A DNA stretch of 64,000 nucleotides from the NCBI GenBank assembly GCA_033675545.1, contig JAWDGP010006429.1, positions 124,001 to 188,000 on the forward strand, in the 5' to 3' direction. The stretch is from Elysia crispata (taxonomy: Eukaryota; Mollusca; Gastropoda; Plakobranchidae). Positions 37,101 to 48,912 of this stretch are shown here, in pieces. Numbering within the stretch: the first letter of the stretch is position 1; each line of letters begins with the position of its first letter. The notes under the pieces were generated by a model. That model was not told the DNA's origin. It saw only the letters and a list, made by a program, of their open reading frames with translations, and did not search any database. A program made the position numbers and the translations under genes.

Positions 37101-40100
37101 TCAGGAGGAGCATATCAGTTCACAAATGGTTACAAATAGTTACAATCCTTAAAAGTGTGCAGCTGCCACTTTCTTCACACAGGGATTAAGACAGAGTTGG
37201 ATTAAACTCAGAAGTAACCTTAAAAGCCTATAATAAATGACAGTAATGAACCTATTTGCATCAATATAACATCAGGAAGAACCATAATGCCTGGTCTTTT
37301 TTATTTGTTGCCTGAAGGTTCAAACAGCTTAGATTTTCCTAAAAAAAAAAATAGAATGATTGAAACTTTGGAATCAAGTTCTGCTAACGAAGTATTTGAA
37401 ACAGATGTTCACATTTATCTGGGGCCTCAAACTATTGGTATATAAATGCTTCTTGGCTTCATGGTCATGACCAAACTGTAATGTACAGGGTGACAGTTTT
37501 AGTTTTTGTGAAGAGAAAGTAGGTTATTTTTATGGTTGATCATTTTGTTTTAAAGCAAGTTCTCTTATGCCAGATGCTGGCTATATATACCATATCTTTT
37601 TGCAGAGATAATTAATTTTTAGATAACTTTAAATCTTGTTTTATTGATTATTTGGATTGAAATTATGAAAAAAATGGCGTCTTTGTTATATATAATCTTA
37701 ATTTTAAGTGTTTCACTGCTGCCACCAGCAATGTTTGCTACTAAACGACTTAAAATTTTATGCTCTGCTTAAAAAAAATTTTTTTAACCTCCTTGCTGGG
37801 TTTAAGTTAACTAGGCATGTGTGCGCTGAAGATGTACTGAGTACCTCTGTTTTGTTACACTATTTATTTCATTACTCCAAGTCATTGTTTAGTCTTGGAC
37901 AAAGGTAAAAACCTTGCCCTTGTCTGAAGTAGAAATTTTATTTTTTTTTTTCTTTCTTTCATAGAACATCCTTAACCATCAGCAGGGAGCTGGGAGGGGG
38001 AGGGTAGGGTTTTAGCAGGAAAGGGGTTAGCCTCATGTTTTGGTTTGTAGGTGTCAGCTTACAATCATCTACTTGTTTATAGCATGTTAGAGTCGAAGTA
38101 AAAACAATTTTTTCTATGGTTTTTATTTACTTATATGCATGTGTGATAATTCACCAAAGTGTTTTGAAGTATATATTTTTTTTTATTTTTCTATTTTCAT
38201 ACATCTATGTTGTAACTTTGTCGTACCATGCACAATCTATAAACTGGCCCTTTTGTTCCTTTTTCTCTGTTGTAGCTGGAAATATGGACTCTTTCCTCAA
38301 GCCTGGTATGTGCTTTATCCTTTTTTTATGCTTTCTTGTTATTGGTATATTGATCGAAAAATTTTTTGTCTTGAATACATAAGATTTGGTTTAAATTTAA
38401 AGGGCAATACATGTGTTTAATTTTACTGTGTTTAGAACAGCATGAAATCTAAGGCAAGTTGACTGGAGATGACTTTACTATGTTGTAATCATTATTGTAA
38501 AGTTCAAAGGTCACATGTTTTAGCCCTGGATGATTATATTTGGCATTCAAGGAAATAAAAAGAGGGCCCTAAGGTGTTTTTTCCACCCAACATATTACAG
38601 TGCCCTCCACTTAATTTGACATTCCTCTTAACTCGATGTAACTAAAAAGTCCCGAATAAATTTTCCTGCAAATCGACATTTTGGTCCACGAATTTCACCT
38701 AATTCGACGAAATTTCCACTTTGATTCTGTATCTAACACGGCGACGAACTACTCGATCTTTAGGTTACCTGTTGCTCTGCCCAGCAAACACCCATTAACG
38801 ACGCTCATGAGGTAAAACTTCGGTCATGACGGGCGCTGCAGGCCCAAAAATTTACCTGCGCTGCAGCTGATTTTGAATCAGTTTCCTTCGGATTTAATCA
38901 TAATTAAAAGCCTCTAAATATTTATTTGAGGAAATGAAGTTCAAAAGAAAAAGCTATAAATGAAAAGTAGAGAGTTTAAAGTTTGCAATGATACCAATAA
39001 TGTTGAAATAAGTCTGCACACTTAATAGCAATAGTCTTACTTTAAAAGGCTCTTTGCATAAAATTTTCTGAAAATTTTGAGCTGTTTTTAAATGAGTCTA
39101 ATTTTTCTCTCGCACCATAGAAGCGGCAGGAAACTCAGTATAAAGAGAGAGCAGTATTTGAAGAAACAGATGCCATAAAAATTACTCACGCCTAAACAGG
39201 GCCTGTTCGGCTACGGGACTTATAGTCCATCTGGTTATCTAGAGAGCTGACAGCTACTGGGACACAGAGGGGTAACTGGACTGGAGTGTTTCTTGTTTCT
39301 AGATAACAGGCGTGTTAATGGTGCAGGATTGCTTGATGTTGGCAATTTATGCCACCCACAAGTTATAGGGGTTGTTGTTTCACAGTCACAAGTTAGACGA
39401 TCAGGACTAAATAAGATAAGTAGTTTGCCTTCGTGCTATCATTCTACTATACTTGCTCATACATTTTGAGCAGGGTTTTTACTACAGTACTCGCACATTT
39501 AAAACGTGGAGTCGTGAAGTATAATGTAATCATTCTCTCTCCCCCCCTTTCTTTTAAGCTCTGGCACATTTTGTAAGGCAGATGAACAGATGAATATATT
39601 TTCTTGCTTTCTTTCTGAATACTTGAAGTCTGTCTCTCTATCTTTGCTATTGTCAAATGCAACATTTCCCACCTTGTTCTCCTTGAAATGCCCACCCAAG
39701 GTTGATTTTTTTAAATGAAATCTATGCAGTGTATGTCACTAATGTGATCCTTAGGGGTAATGCGGTGTAGAAATGTCTGTCTGTAAGTAATGTACCGCTT
39801 CATTTCTAGTTTTGCCTTATCTATCTTATCTTGTTCGGCAGAGTTATATAACTAAATATATAAGGACATGTCTGATGTGTTTATTCCATTTGTAGTCTTT
39901 ACCTTCTACCCTAAACATATGGGCTATTGTGTATTATTCCAACGATGTAGATAATTTCTATTGTCTGTTCTTTGTATCGAGGAAAAAGATTAGTTCTGTT
40001 TTGAGGGTTTTAGAATACATGCTTTTAAAACAATATGAGAAGCTTAATTGCAAACTAAAAATCTCTTACATTAACAGGATGAAACTAAAAATATTCGATA

Positions 40101-43100
40101 ATTCATAGACCAATGATATTGGTAAAAATTAATAAGGTATGGTTATGATTTCTGCCAATTATGTGCTAGAGCCGACTTGAAGCATCATAACTTTTTTCGT
40201 GTTTGCTTTCCAAACATATTTTTTTGCTATTATTCTTACTCAAAGGTTTTCTTCAGGTTTTAAAAAACAAGCATTAAAATTGTAGGTGCGATTCACTTGT
40301 TATGACCTATTAAAAAATGTAATCTACCACAATTTCAAATGTTTACATACCCTTTGAAAAATAGCTCTAGAGACCTTAATTTTAACGCATTTCACATAAA
40401 AAACAATCTGAATGAAGGTGAAAACTTGATGAATACTGTGAAATATAATTATCCAATAAAAACCGATAAGGTCATGACTAAAATGGGTTTTGGGAACAGC
40501 TAAATTTCAAATCTTACACCGCTCTCAGTTATCTGCCCTTGCTCTGACGGTTGGCGAGGTCATTAATTGCCCCCGGACAGTTTTATTGCTGGTTATCAGA
40601 GTCCCATGGGGATGCGCTGGTCAGCCCAGGCAGATCAAAGAAAAACCTAAAGATTCAGAATTCTAAGTATTTTCGTTGCCGTGCTAAATCGTCCAAAATG
40701 TCATTTAATTCTTAGCCTAGCCTCATGATTTAGATCTAAAGATCTGTAGTGTATGGATCAGTGCAACTTAAGACAGAGGTTTGTGTGAGAAGCAATGGGA
40801 GCGGTGTTGGATTTGCAGGAAAGACCGTAGAGAGTCGAGCACCTTTGCATGTGTGCGTGAGAGAGAGAAAATGAGGGAGGGAGGGGCTGGCACCTCTGGC
40901 TTCGAGCCCAATGTTAGCCCAGTGTTTGGGATTAGAGTTGGGGAGGGGTGTGCAATGGTTCTAGATCTAGTAATGAGATGGGTTTTTATTAGTATTAAAA
41001 CTGAAGCTAAACTGAATCCTCTTTACATCTGTACATTGTAGAGCTATAAGCAGACCTAAAGAGTCATAACTGAGATTTTACAATTAAATTTTAATATTAT
41101 CTCTTTGTTCGACGCAATTTTGTTGGTCCCTTTAATGTCGACTTATCAGGTGTGCACAGAAATTTATTTTAATCTTTTAACATTTCATTTTTAAAACCTT
41201 AATCATCCAAATGAAATATAATATATCTAGCTTAACCTAAATTAAATTGTAATGTTGTTTGTTGTATTGAATGGGATAAGCCAGAATTCCCAAATATCTG
41301 CATATACAATGCCTTTAAAGTTTAAACACTTTGCATAAATTATACTTTTGCAGGTAACAAAGTAGCATCTTGTTTTTCCCACATCATTTTTGAACATATT
41401 TCCTAGTTTTTTATATTATAACCTGGTATTAATTTTTGTCTTAGCCTCATTCAGACCTTTAGTTCAATGACCAAGTGTCTTTTTTCGAGATTAAATTATT
41501 AAAGTACTCTTAGATTAGACGTAATTAAACTCAAGAGATGATCAATTGTTTATGATGGTCTTGAAAGAAAATAACCCATAAAAATTTCACATGATTTTGT
41601 AGATGCTGCATGACTTATGTGAAATCAAAGCTTTTAGAAACTTTTATGGCTTACACTTCCCCTTTATGTCTAGGATTAAATTTGTTCTTCAAAAAAGCAT
41701 GAAAGTTGATGAGTGAACAGTGCAAAACATGTATACATTTACTCCAAAAGGGTTTGTTACCTTTATGTGCAAAGTTGTTGTTGCTATTCTTTTAGGACCT
41801 GAAAATTGGTTTCTTAGTTATTTGGATATTTCTGTTTCAATTTTCTTTTCACCTGTATTTGCAAGTAATTCTATGATATCATTTCAGTCTATAGTGAGAA
41901 TTTGCCTTCAGTTGACTTTTTCTGTAATAAAAAGTTTAACCATATCTTTAAATTCCACTGAGTTAAAAGAAACATCAGTTTTCACACTGGTCGTTAAAGC
42001 TTTTTCTGTCAATACAAATTTGTGGTTCTTTTTAGATTTTTTTCTAACATACCCAATCCTACTGGTAAAGAAGTAATATGGATCAAACTTGTATAAAACG
42101 GTTTAGAATTAGAAAATTTACTTGTACATTTTTTAGGACCCTTTTTTTTTTACAGCAGTGTTTTAGCATATAGTTTATGATTTTCTTCCTTCCCCAGATT
42201 TGGGACTAGGTGGAGGCAGTGGCCTGATGGGGATGAACAATCTGAGTGGTGGTGGTATAGGAAATTCTGGCCTGGGCCTGTTGGGGTCTGGTCTGGGAAA
42301 TAACTCAGACATGGGGCTAAGTGGCTTTGGAGGCCTTGGAGGTGGTCTGACTGGAATGGGGCTTGGCCTAGGCGGTTCCAATTCTCTTAACATGGGTACA
42401 GGAGCCAGTGGCATGGGCTCTATGCCAGACCTTGGTGGTCTGGGGAATCTTGGTGGTGGTTCAAAGATAGGCAACATGTCTGATAACTACATGGCAATGG
42501 GCAATGCTGGTTCCAACTTCAATGGAAGCAACAATCTTTCAGGCCTTGGAGGACTAGGGCCCAGTTTGAGCTCACTCTCTGGAGGTCTTGGTGGAATGGG
42601 TGTTGCTGACCGTATGGGAAACTCTGACAGGCATGGAATGGGAGACAGAGGTGACAGAATGGTTGGCATGGATCGTATGATGGACAAATTAAGAGATAAC
42701 CGAGACATGAGGGATGGAAGAGATGATGGAGGGCGGAGGATCACTCGCCCTGACAATTGTACTGTTGTGGTAAAAAATGTGAGTTAAGAGATAATTTTTA
42801 GCTAGAGCGCAAAAGTTACATGATGTTTTAGTTTAGTTGCCTTTAATTGGGCTAAATTTTTTTTTCTCACAGAACACCTATTGACAATCTTAGAAAAAAT
42901 ATTTTTTTAAAAACTTTTATTATTATTTTCTGAATATTTTCTCTGAACTAGAAAGCTATCCTCTTAATGAGATGGATATAGATGGTATGAAGAACAAATT
43001 TATTTAAAGTCAATTTAAGAGGTCTGAGGACATTTTTTAGTGAGGGCATCTTCTCATGATGCATTATTTTAACTGCAACTAATTTCACATAATATTGGGG

Positions 43101-46100
43101 AGTGGAGTAATATCACCCAATGCTTGTTGTATTCCAAGTGAAAACATGATAAAATATAATATAATCATAATGATCACACCAAATGTTTTTGGTACTAACA
43201 CTTATATTCACAAAAACAAATTCTTTCAAGACTAAAAATCCAACTCGGAGGATGTTTTGAGCAACTGGTCTTGAGAAATGATGTATCAAAAATCATTATC
43301 TAAAATATAATATAATCATAATGATCACACCAAATGTTTTTGGTACTAACACTTATATTCACAAAAACAAATTCTTTCAAGACTAAAAATCCAACTGGGA
43401 GGATGTTTTGAGCAACTGGTCTTGAGAAATGATGTATCAAAAATCATTATCTTGCCTAAAATTAATAGTTTTAGATTCCCTGGTGAAACAGTTGTTTTTG
43501 AAACCTACCTTGTTAAATTTTTATATAATCAATCATCTTATATAAATGGTCTCATTTATCATAAAAAAATAATGGAAACCTTTAAAGAAAGCTTCCTTTT
43601 ATCAATACCAGCTGTGCACAGCACTGGTATCGAATAAGATTAATTTTGATAAAAAGTGAAAGAATCTTTCTGAGTAAAAAAACTTTTTTTTAACTCCATC
43701 TCTTAAAAACCAGCTTCCTTACAGTGTGAATTGGCAAGCTTTAAAGGAGCACTTTCGGGAGGCTGGTGAGTGATCTTTATTTACATTTGTAGTTTTTAAT
43801 GCATTTGAAGGAATATGACATGAATTACTTTCAGCTGAAGAGGCTTATAGACCTGCCATTCATACCGATGTAATCGGAATTGTTCGGATTTTTTGTGCAA
43901 ATTTGGTCCGTTTCCGATTTTCCGAATATTGAGGAAATGTTCCGTTTTTTTTTTTTTTGGAAACTAACTTTTCACCTCCACAATTAAAAACATTTTTTTT
44001 TTAAATTAGACCTACAAGATTGACAGACAGCCTGCACAAAAGAATAAATACGGACGATATAGTTATATTATATCGATATTGCTTTTTATTATATATTATC
44101 AAATGCGGTATCGAAATTGATATTAATATTTTAGTTGTAACCATCCCTAATATTGACTCTGCCGAGTTGTTTACTTTATCATTTATTCGTCTGCGCTACC
44201 TTCACATCCAGACTTCGACGTTATTTCCAACAAAGAATTATTCTTAATTTATCTTCCAAGTATAATTTCTACTATAGGACAGCGTTTGTTCAGAAGTGCC
44301 TATGTCCCGGAAAATTGGGAAACTTCCGGACAGCGTTTGTTCAGAAGTGCCTATGTCCCGGAAAATTGGGAAACTTCCGGATTTGTTGTTGTATCCCGGA
44401 AATCCGGGTTTACCCGCAAAATCTCGGATTTTTTCGTTTTGTTTCAGTATTTGGACTGACCCAAACTTTGTTTCTGCTATATCTTGTCAGTTATCAAGAT
44501 CGATTGAGAAATTCTAAATAGAACTAGAGTAAATCAAGATGAAATGACATGAGATTCAGTAATTTTAGGTCTGTGAAAAGTAAAATCTAGATCTGATAAT
44601 AGGCCTAAGAAGTTTTATCCGCATGTAAACTTCACAATCTGCACAAGATCTATGATTTTGATCATTTTATCAAATCTAAAATTTAGATGTAGATCTAGAT
44701 CTATGTTACATGCTTCATCATGCTTAACTAGTCTGAGCGTCACAGCGCAATTTTTTTTTACTTAAATTGAACTGTTTCTCTATGAAGTGATTGAACAAAA
44801 GGGTGGATTACGCTCTTTAGATTATTTATAAAATAAAATATTACAGCTTTCCAGCAAATTATCAGTTTGCTCCCCATGAAATACCTGGTTACGTTTTCAA
44901 CAGCTGGATCCAGCAAAATTCATAAGATTTTTAATTTTCTGAGTCAAGTGTGAGAAAGAACTATACACCATGTAGAAAAATTATCTAAAATCAGGAAAAA
45001 GCATCGAAATATGTCATTTTTTAACCCTTTCAGTAAGGAGTGCATTTACTCATTTTCATATAAAAATAAGCCTTTTGAAGTCATGTACCTTTCCACAGAA
45101 GCTAAGTTGACAGCTCTGCTCTTTGTGAATTCATGAACTGCTGCATAATGCCAATGCCATCCAATTTATTAAGTCACTTTAAAGTATTGTAAGGCATAGA
45201 GTACTTGATTTGAACAGAAAGAGGTATGGAAAAAAGATCTTACAATTATTTAGAATTTTCACCATTGAAGAATTACAAGCTAAGAAAACTAGTTTTTATC
45301 AGAGTTCAGAGTTAAACCGGTGAATGAACATTGACAAAGACCACGTTACGTGTTTTGTAATGGATGCTGTAGAGGGCAAAAATAAAGCGAGTCGTTCAGA
45401 TTTATTTTGGCAGATTCAGATTTTTTTACAGAATCATTCAGATTTTCTTTCCCTGGAGAGTGGCAGGTCTGGGCTTATATCACAGGAAAATTTTTTTCAG
45501 TTGATAGAAATTGAGATAAAATAAAAGTGGAAGAAAGGTTCTTTTTTTTTTAAGTTTCAAAAGTGACATAAGAAAGAAAGGAAAGGAATACTAATGCCTG
45601 TCTATGCAAGTGAGAGTTTTGTTCATCAAATGATATTCTTTTTACTTTGTAATTTTGGAGATGAAAATATAGGTTATAGATTTATATTAACTTTCTTGGA
45701 ATTAATCATTTAATACCAAGAGCTAATGTTAACCTTATTAACTAAGCCTAGAATATATTAAATAGCAGAGTGAATCAGGTTTTGATTAAAACTTGATTCA
45801 ATCCTACCATGAAATATATTCCCAAAAAAAATTACATGTATGATTTCAAATAATATCTGTGCTTTGTAGCGGTTTTATACTCCTGCATCTGTATTAGTAG
45901 CTGATTCTGTTATGGGGAAGAAACAATGAGAAGATCAAATAAATTTGTTTTTTACATAAAGAATATAAAATTTATTAGAAGTTCAACTACAAAGCCAACG
46001 ATTTGCTGCAGTATTTCATTTGTCTAAACTTGTCTTACTATTATGACAGCAGTGTTTCTTTCTTTTTTGACATCTTTTTATTAACTTACCAGGTGATGTA

Positions 46101-47893
46101 AAATTTGCTGAAATTGTTATGGATAAAGGAAGATCAACAGGAGTCGGCTATGTGAGATTCAGCAATGAGGGAGATGCTCAAAGGGCCATCAGTATCCTTT
46201 ATTTATTTATTAACTTACGTAAATGTAAAAGTAGCATTGGTCAATTTTCTCCATTTAAGGCAGTCTTAAGAATGAAGAAACTTAATGATGTGATCCATTG
46301 ATAGAGTTAGGAATATCTGTATCATCCTCCATAAAACTTCCCAATATCCAGCCTCTAGTCTCTATCATTTGATCCACCTTTTAATGTGATGATGGAATGG
46401 AAGAGGTTTGAAAGTCTTAGGTACATTACCACTCTTACTTTTGTTTTTCCTGGTTTTGTTCTTAAGCTTGAGTAAAAATTGTATGATCTTTGTCCAGATT
46501 TCACTCTTCGGAATGGGTTACCTGAACCAGATGGAGCCTAGTAGTCTTTGTGAATGTAGAGATTAATTAAGGCGATCCTTCTAGAGCTGGATTTGATCAG
46601 TTGTGACCCTTATAAATGGTTGCTTAAAGAGGCTACAGACAGAAAAACAGCAGCCATTTCTAGATTTATACTGTTGGAAAGGAAAAGTTGACAAATGCTG
46701 GACTGATGGCGGCCCTTTTGACATTCTTGTCAAAACCCAATGCTTTGCAACATTTCAGGAGATGGACATATTATGATGTTCTTTTGCCTAAGTCTTAAGT
46801 GTATTGTTAAACTCGACATCATTATGCAGAGAGTGTAGAAGCAACCAAGACCCTTGTCATTTTTAAGTTAAATTTAAGTTACCTTTTCCAAGGCATATTT
46901 TGAATAGTCACTGGACAATGAAATAAGAATTTTTTATGTCGAAATGATTGTCAAAATTGAAATGCTTACCAAAGCTGTGAAACAAAATCTCATAAAATCT
47001 TTTGCTTCTAGATTTAATGAAAAGGTGTGAATTCAATGTGATTTTTTTTTAACCCTTATAGGGCAATCAGGATGCCTGAAGTTAAAAGCTAGGTCTATAA
47101 ATGGTCTCTGATTTAATATTAGTACAAAAAACAAAATACATTTTTGAATTTTGTTGGATAATTTTTCTAGTTGTGACCTAGGTCAGTTTGCAAAAGTTCT
47201 TGCTTAAACAGAGCTCTGAATTGTCCATTTGAGCAACACTAGGCTTGGCAGTGGGGGGTCTCTTAGATCAGACTGAGCCTCACCCAGTCTGGGAGGCTTT
47301 GTTGTATGTGCCAGTAGTTTTTTAGCACCTGCTGTGTCTCTGCCATACACAGAGGTTTGTGAGCTTCCTGCATTTACAACTTGGTGTTGTGTCCAGAAGG
47401 GATGGATTTAAGGGAAAGAAATAAGTTCAGAAGTTGTCACCAAATGATAGGTGGGACAAATGGTGTGAGATTAAGGGACCTATTTAAAGATGCTTAATGA
47501 TTGTTGAGTTATATTAAAGCAGCAAAGGAGGCGGCCACTAATGTGGATTGAGCAGAACCTAATGTTCTTAACGTGGAACTGTAAAAGGGAAAGATAAGAT
47601 TGAAATAGGCCTTTGTTTTTAAAATATTTTTGACAAAAGTCTACTTGCCATCCACACTTGTTGATGAATTATTTTTTCTTCATGTTGTTGACATAGTGAA
47701 CTGAAAATAAATCTGCAAATTGGCATTCTTGCTCAATGGGTTGGTTCAGTGTTTATTCTTTAAAAAAAATGTGCATGTTAGATTTTGAAAATAAAATGCC
47801 TTAAAAACATTTTTCCTTAACATATCTTCAGATCTTTTCCATAGATCAAGGCTCGAAAGAAGGAATATTGATGTGAATCTGCACCGGAACTAA
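22380..47893 (+). CDS. HNRNPM: hnRNP M / MYEF2-type RNA-binding protein with three RRMs and an RS segment
   Basis: This is a nuclear pre-mRNA-binding and splicing regulator. Thirteen exons join in phase: 22380-22405, 26453-26625, 27846-27906, 28331-28424, 30497-30661, 33954-34107, 34730-34816, 35253-35324, 38276-38305, 42198-42778, 43714-43765, 46093-46191 and 47832-47893, giving 551 aa. RS repeats occupy residues about 12-28. RRM1 is about 43-117 (VVVRNI; KGVAVVEF), RRM2 about 167-243 (VFVANL; RGMGVVVF; AVSMFNGQ as in vertebrate hnRNP M), and RRM3 about 475-551 (VVVKNL; TGVGYVRF), ending IDVNLHRN. Residues 288-473 are a Gly/Leu/Met-rich linker with MDRMMDKL, like the hnRNP M methionine-arginine region. 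Exon 9 is only 30 nt. Introns 6 and 12 are U12-type. The first exon (MADAVKQE plus two bases) fits phase and Kozak context but is the least certain part; other 5' exons could exist in the 4-kb intron 1. Confidence 0.9.
22783..22902. repeat. Short direct repeats in hnRNP M intron 1
   Basis: A 25-bp unit AGACACKTGATYGCAGTATA... occurs at 22783-22807 and 22828-22852 with a few changes. GTATATGTACGACC occurs exactly at 22843-22856 and 22889-22902. The position, about 0.4 kb after the start codon, and the locally higher GC would suit a regulatory element. A repeat fragment is equally possible. Confidence 0.5.
24189..24416. mobile_element. Fold-back (MITE-like) element with inverted arms
   Basis: The first 38 bases from 24189 match the reverse complement of the 38 bases ending at 24416 at about 31 positions, starting with a perfect GTGCTGTTTCTT. 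A second inverted pair AAGTGAAAGTTG lies further inside. The middle holds GGGGGGATCTTCCCCCC, itself nearly palindromic. The trinucleotide AGA flanks both ends. No coding capacity. Confidence 0.6.
28771..30219. mobile_element. Non-autonomous DNA transposon, copy 1 (6-bp TSD TCTTCA)
   Basis: Starts CAGACCTGCCATTC and ends with the inverted form (GTGGTAGGTCTG), giving a 14-bp inverted repeat with two differences. TCTTCA flanks it at 28765-28770 and 30220-30225. It is 1449 bp long and lies in intron 4 of the hnRNP M gene. It matches 43848-45471 along most of its length in the same orientation. I see no transposase domain; the 68-codon frame near 29069 has no recognisable product. The CAG-type terminus suggests the hAT superfamily (6-bp-TSD group), without proof. 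Confidence 0.82.
31128..31173 (+). repeat. (AAT)n microsatellite
   Basis: About 15 AAT units in intron 5 of the hnRNP M gene. Confidence 0.95.
31874..33238 (-). mobile_element. Tc1/mariner element, complete ends, decayed
   Basis: Terminal inverted repeats start CTGRTGGAAAAAAGAAACTR at both ends, with about two mismatches over 27 bp. A TA dinucleotide flanks each side (31872-31873 and 33239-33240), the Tc1/mariner target site. The 1365-bp length is normal for Tc1-like elements. The enclosed transposase is on the minus strand. The element sits in intron 5 of the hnRNP M gene, antisense to it. Confidence 0.92.
32157..33055 (-). pseudogene. Tc1-like transposase pseudogene
   Basis: The N-terminal helix-turn-helix part reads RAIGMLQAGQTQEQVSKQL. 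The DDE domain reads LFTDESRF, QQDNARPY and IEHLWDEM, so all three acidic catalytic positions are visible. The copy is dead: an in-frame TGA falls near codon 10, and at least one frame change lies between the N-terminal and catalytic parts. The spacing from the second D to the E is 29 residues instead of the usual 34, because about five residues are missing before SSIEHLW. Confidence 0.88.
34108..34729 (+). other. U12-type intron 6 of the hnRNP M gene
   Basis: The donor is GTATCCTT, the U12-type 5' splice-site consensus. The acceptor CAG at 34727-34729 is preceded by TTTCTTAC, close to the U12 branch consensus, with the branch A about 14 nt from the exon. It splits codon 225 (T|CT) within AVSMFNG of RRM2. 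Confidence 0.8.
37016..37047. repeat. (TA)n microsatellite
   Basis: A TA run with a TTATTTATATA tail in intron 8 of the hnRNP M gene. Confidence 0.9.
38598..38860. mobile_element. Possible pogo/Tigger-type terminus (weak)
   Basis: A TA is followed by CAGTGCCCTCCACTTAAT, then AACTCGATGTAAC and repeated AATTCGAC-like words. This resembles the starts of pogo/Tigger elements, which use CAGT...CTCGATTTAAC-like ends and a TA target. I could not find the matching right end, so this may be a truncated element or a coincidence. Confidence 0.3.
43151..43452 (+). repeat. 151-bp tandem duplication in intron 10
   Basis: 43151-43301 and 43302-43452 are the same 151-bp unit. I see one difference (CAACTCGG versus CAACTGGG). 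It is intronic and non-coding, and the near-identity indicates a recent duplication or an assembly duplication. Confidence 0.95.
43848..45471. mobile_element. Non-autonomous DNA transposon, copy 2 (6-bp TSD GGCTTA)
   Basis: Starts TAGACCTGCCATTC and ends GTGGCAGGTCTG. GGCTTA flanks both sides (43842-43847 and 45472-45477). It is 1624 bp, in intron 11, and direct-oriented relative to copy 1. Extra length comes partly from an exact 51-bp tandem duplication at 44277-44378. Both copies share landmarks such as GTCCGTTTCCGATTTTCC, TATCAAGATCGATTGAGAAA and CTTTCCCTGGAGAGTGG. Confidence 0.82.
44277..44378 (+). repeat. Exact 51-bp tandem duplication inside transposon copy 2
   Basis: The unit beginning GGACAGCGTTTGTTCAGAAG occurs twice with no differences. 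Copy 1 has only the first bases of it (GGACAGCGCTTT). Confidence 0.93.
46192..47831 (+). other. U12-type intron 12 of the hnRNP M gene
   Basis: The donor is GTATCCTTT, a perfect U12-type 5' splice site. The branch site TTCCTTAAC at 47813-47821 is also perfect, with its A about 11 nt before the end of the AG at 47831. It splits codon 532 (A|AT) in RRM3, at the position equivalent to intron 6 in RRM2. Confidence 0.92.
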
Positions 47894-48483
47894 CTCATAA
47901 AATTTGTGAGTAACAGTGCAGTAAGAAAATTGTGGATACATCTGGAAGGCCTCCTAACAAGTGTCTTTTTGAAAATGTCCTTTTTTGCTGTTGATTGGTT
48001 TGAGAATATACTTAAATGTATATAAAGACATGAGCTGGTTCCTTCGATTTGTCTCTTGAGTTTTAGGAGGAGTCGACCAAGTTTATCCTAGTTTTGATGG
48101 GGTTTTTATGAGGAGGTATTTCCGAGCATAAATTGTTATTTTGGAATTTTGAATTCCGCATATAAATTTTGTCAATGTAGAATTATTGTTCAACTAAATA
48201 ATATTGTTTCTTTTCTATATTTTCTTTTTTGAGAACCCAAAAGCTGATATGGACAGGGTTCTACTTCTTTTGGTTTTCCTAAGTACTAAATTTTCCCCTT
48301 CCTGACACTGTAATTTCACATAATATCAGGTTCCTTTCCAATCTTTGAACAACTGTAAATATGCTTTTTAATAAAAGGAAAAAAAACTTATCACTTCTGG
48401 TGTTTCTGAATAAATAACGATGGCTTACTGCTTCCTCATTGGTCAGGCAGCTGTTTCTTTTTTTTTTTTTTTTTTTTCATAAT

Positions 48484-48489
48484 TATATA

Positions 48490-48524
<35 letters not shown>
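48484..48524. repeat. (TA)n microsatellite in the probable 3'UTR
   Basis: TA run preceded by a poly-T stretch at about 48460-48477. Confidence 0.9.
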
Positions 48525-48528
<4 letters not shown>

Positions 48529-48912
48529 TAGCGTGTGAGAGTCCTGAGGTGTTATAGTTCAATTTCAGTGAAGGCCAAAGAGGATCTTAACTGTGTATGT
48601 ACACTTGAGCTGGTGTTTAAATTGTTTCTTATGTGTTGGTGTCATTCTTGTCTTGATTTTAAGATGTAAAGATTATTTGAAAGGTCATTTTTTTAAATAC
48701 AGCCCCCAAATTGTCATCGCCTTTTTACCACATTGGTTTTATATTATGTTATTTTTTTCCAAGGAAAGTATGTAATGAGTTATCAATATTTTTGACAACT
48801 CATGTCAGCAGTATTCATTATGTCCTTTCTTCTGTCAAATGCTGATACTTACTCTTATGTTATTTTCTTTTGTCTTTTGTATACATAATTGATCATGCAG
48901 TTTTGTGAGAGT

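Noticed and set aside
41720-42076. 118-codon hydrophobic frame in hnRNP M intron 9
   Set aside because: Phe/Leu/Ile-rich translation of AT-rich intron DNA, same strand as the gene but with no splice support and no recognised family.
42175-42756. Proline-rich minus-strand frames opposite the Gly-rich exon
   Set aside because: They are antisense shadows of exon 10; proline codons are the complement of glycine codons.
44153-44521. 122-codon frame inside transposon copy 2
   Set aside because: Contains the 51-bp tandem duplication and is not preserved in copy 1; no transposase motifs.
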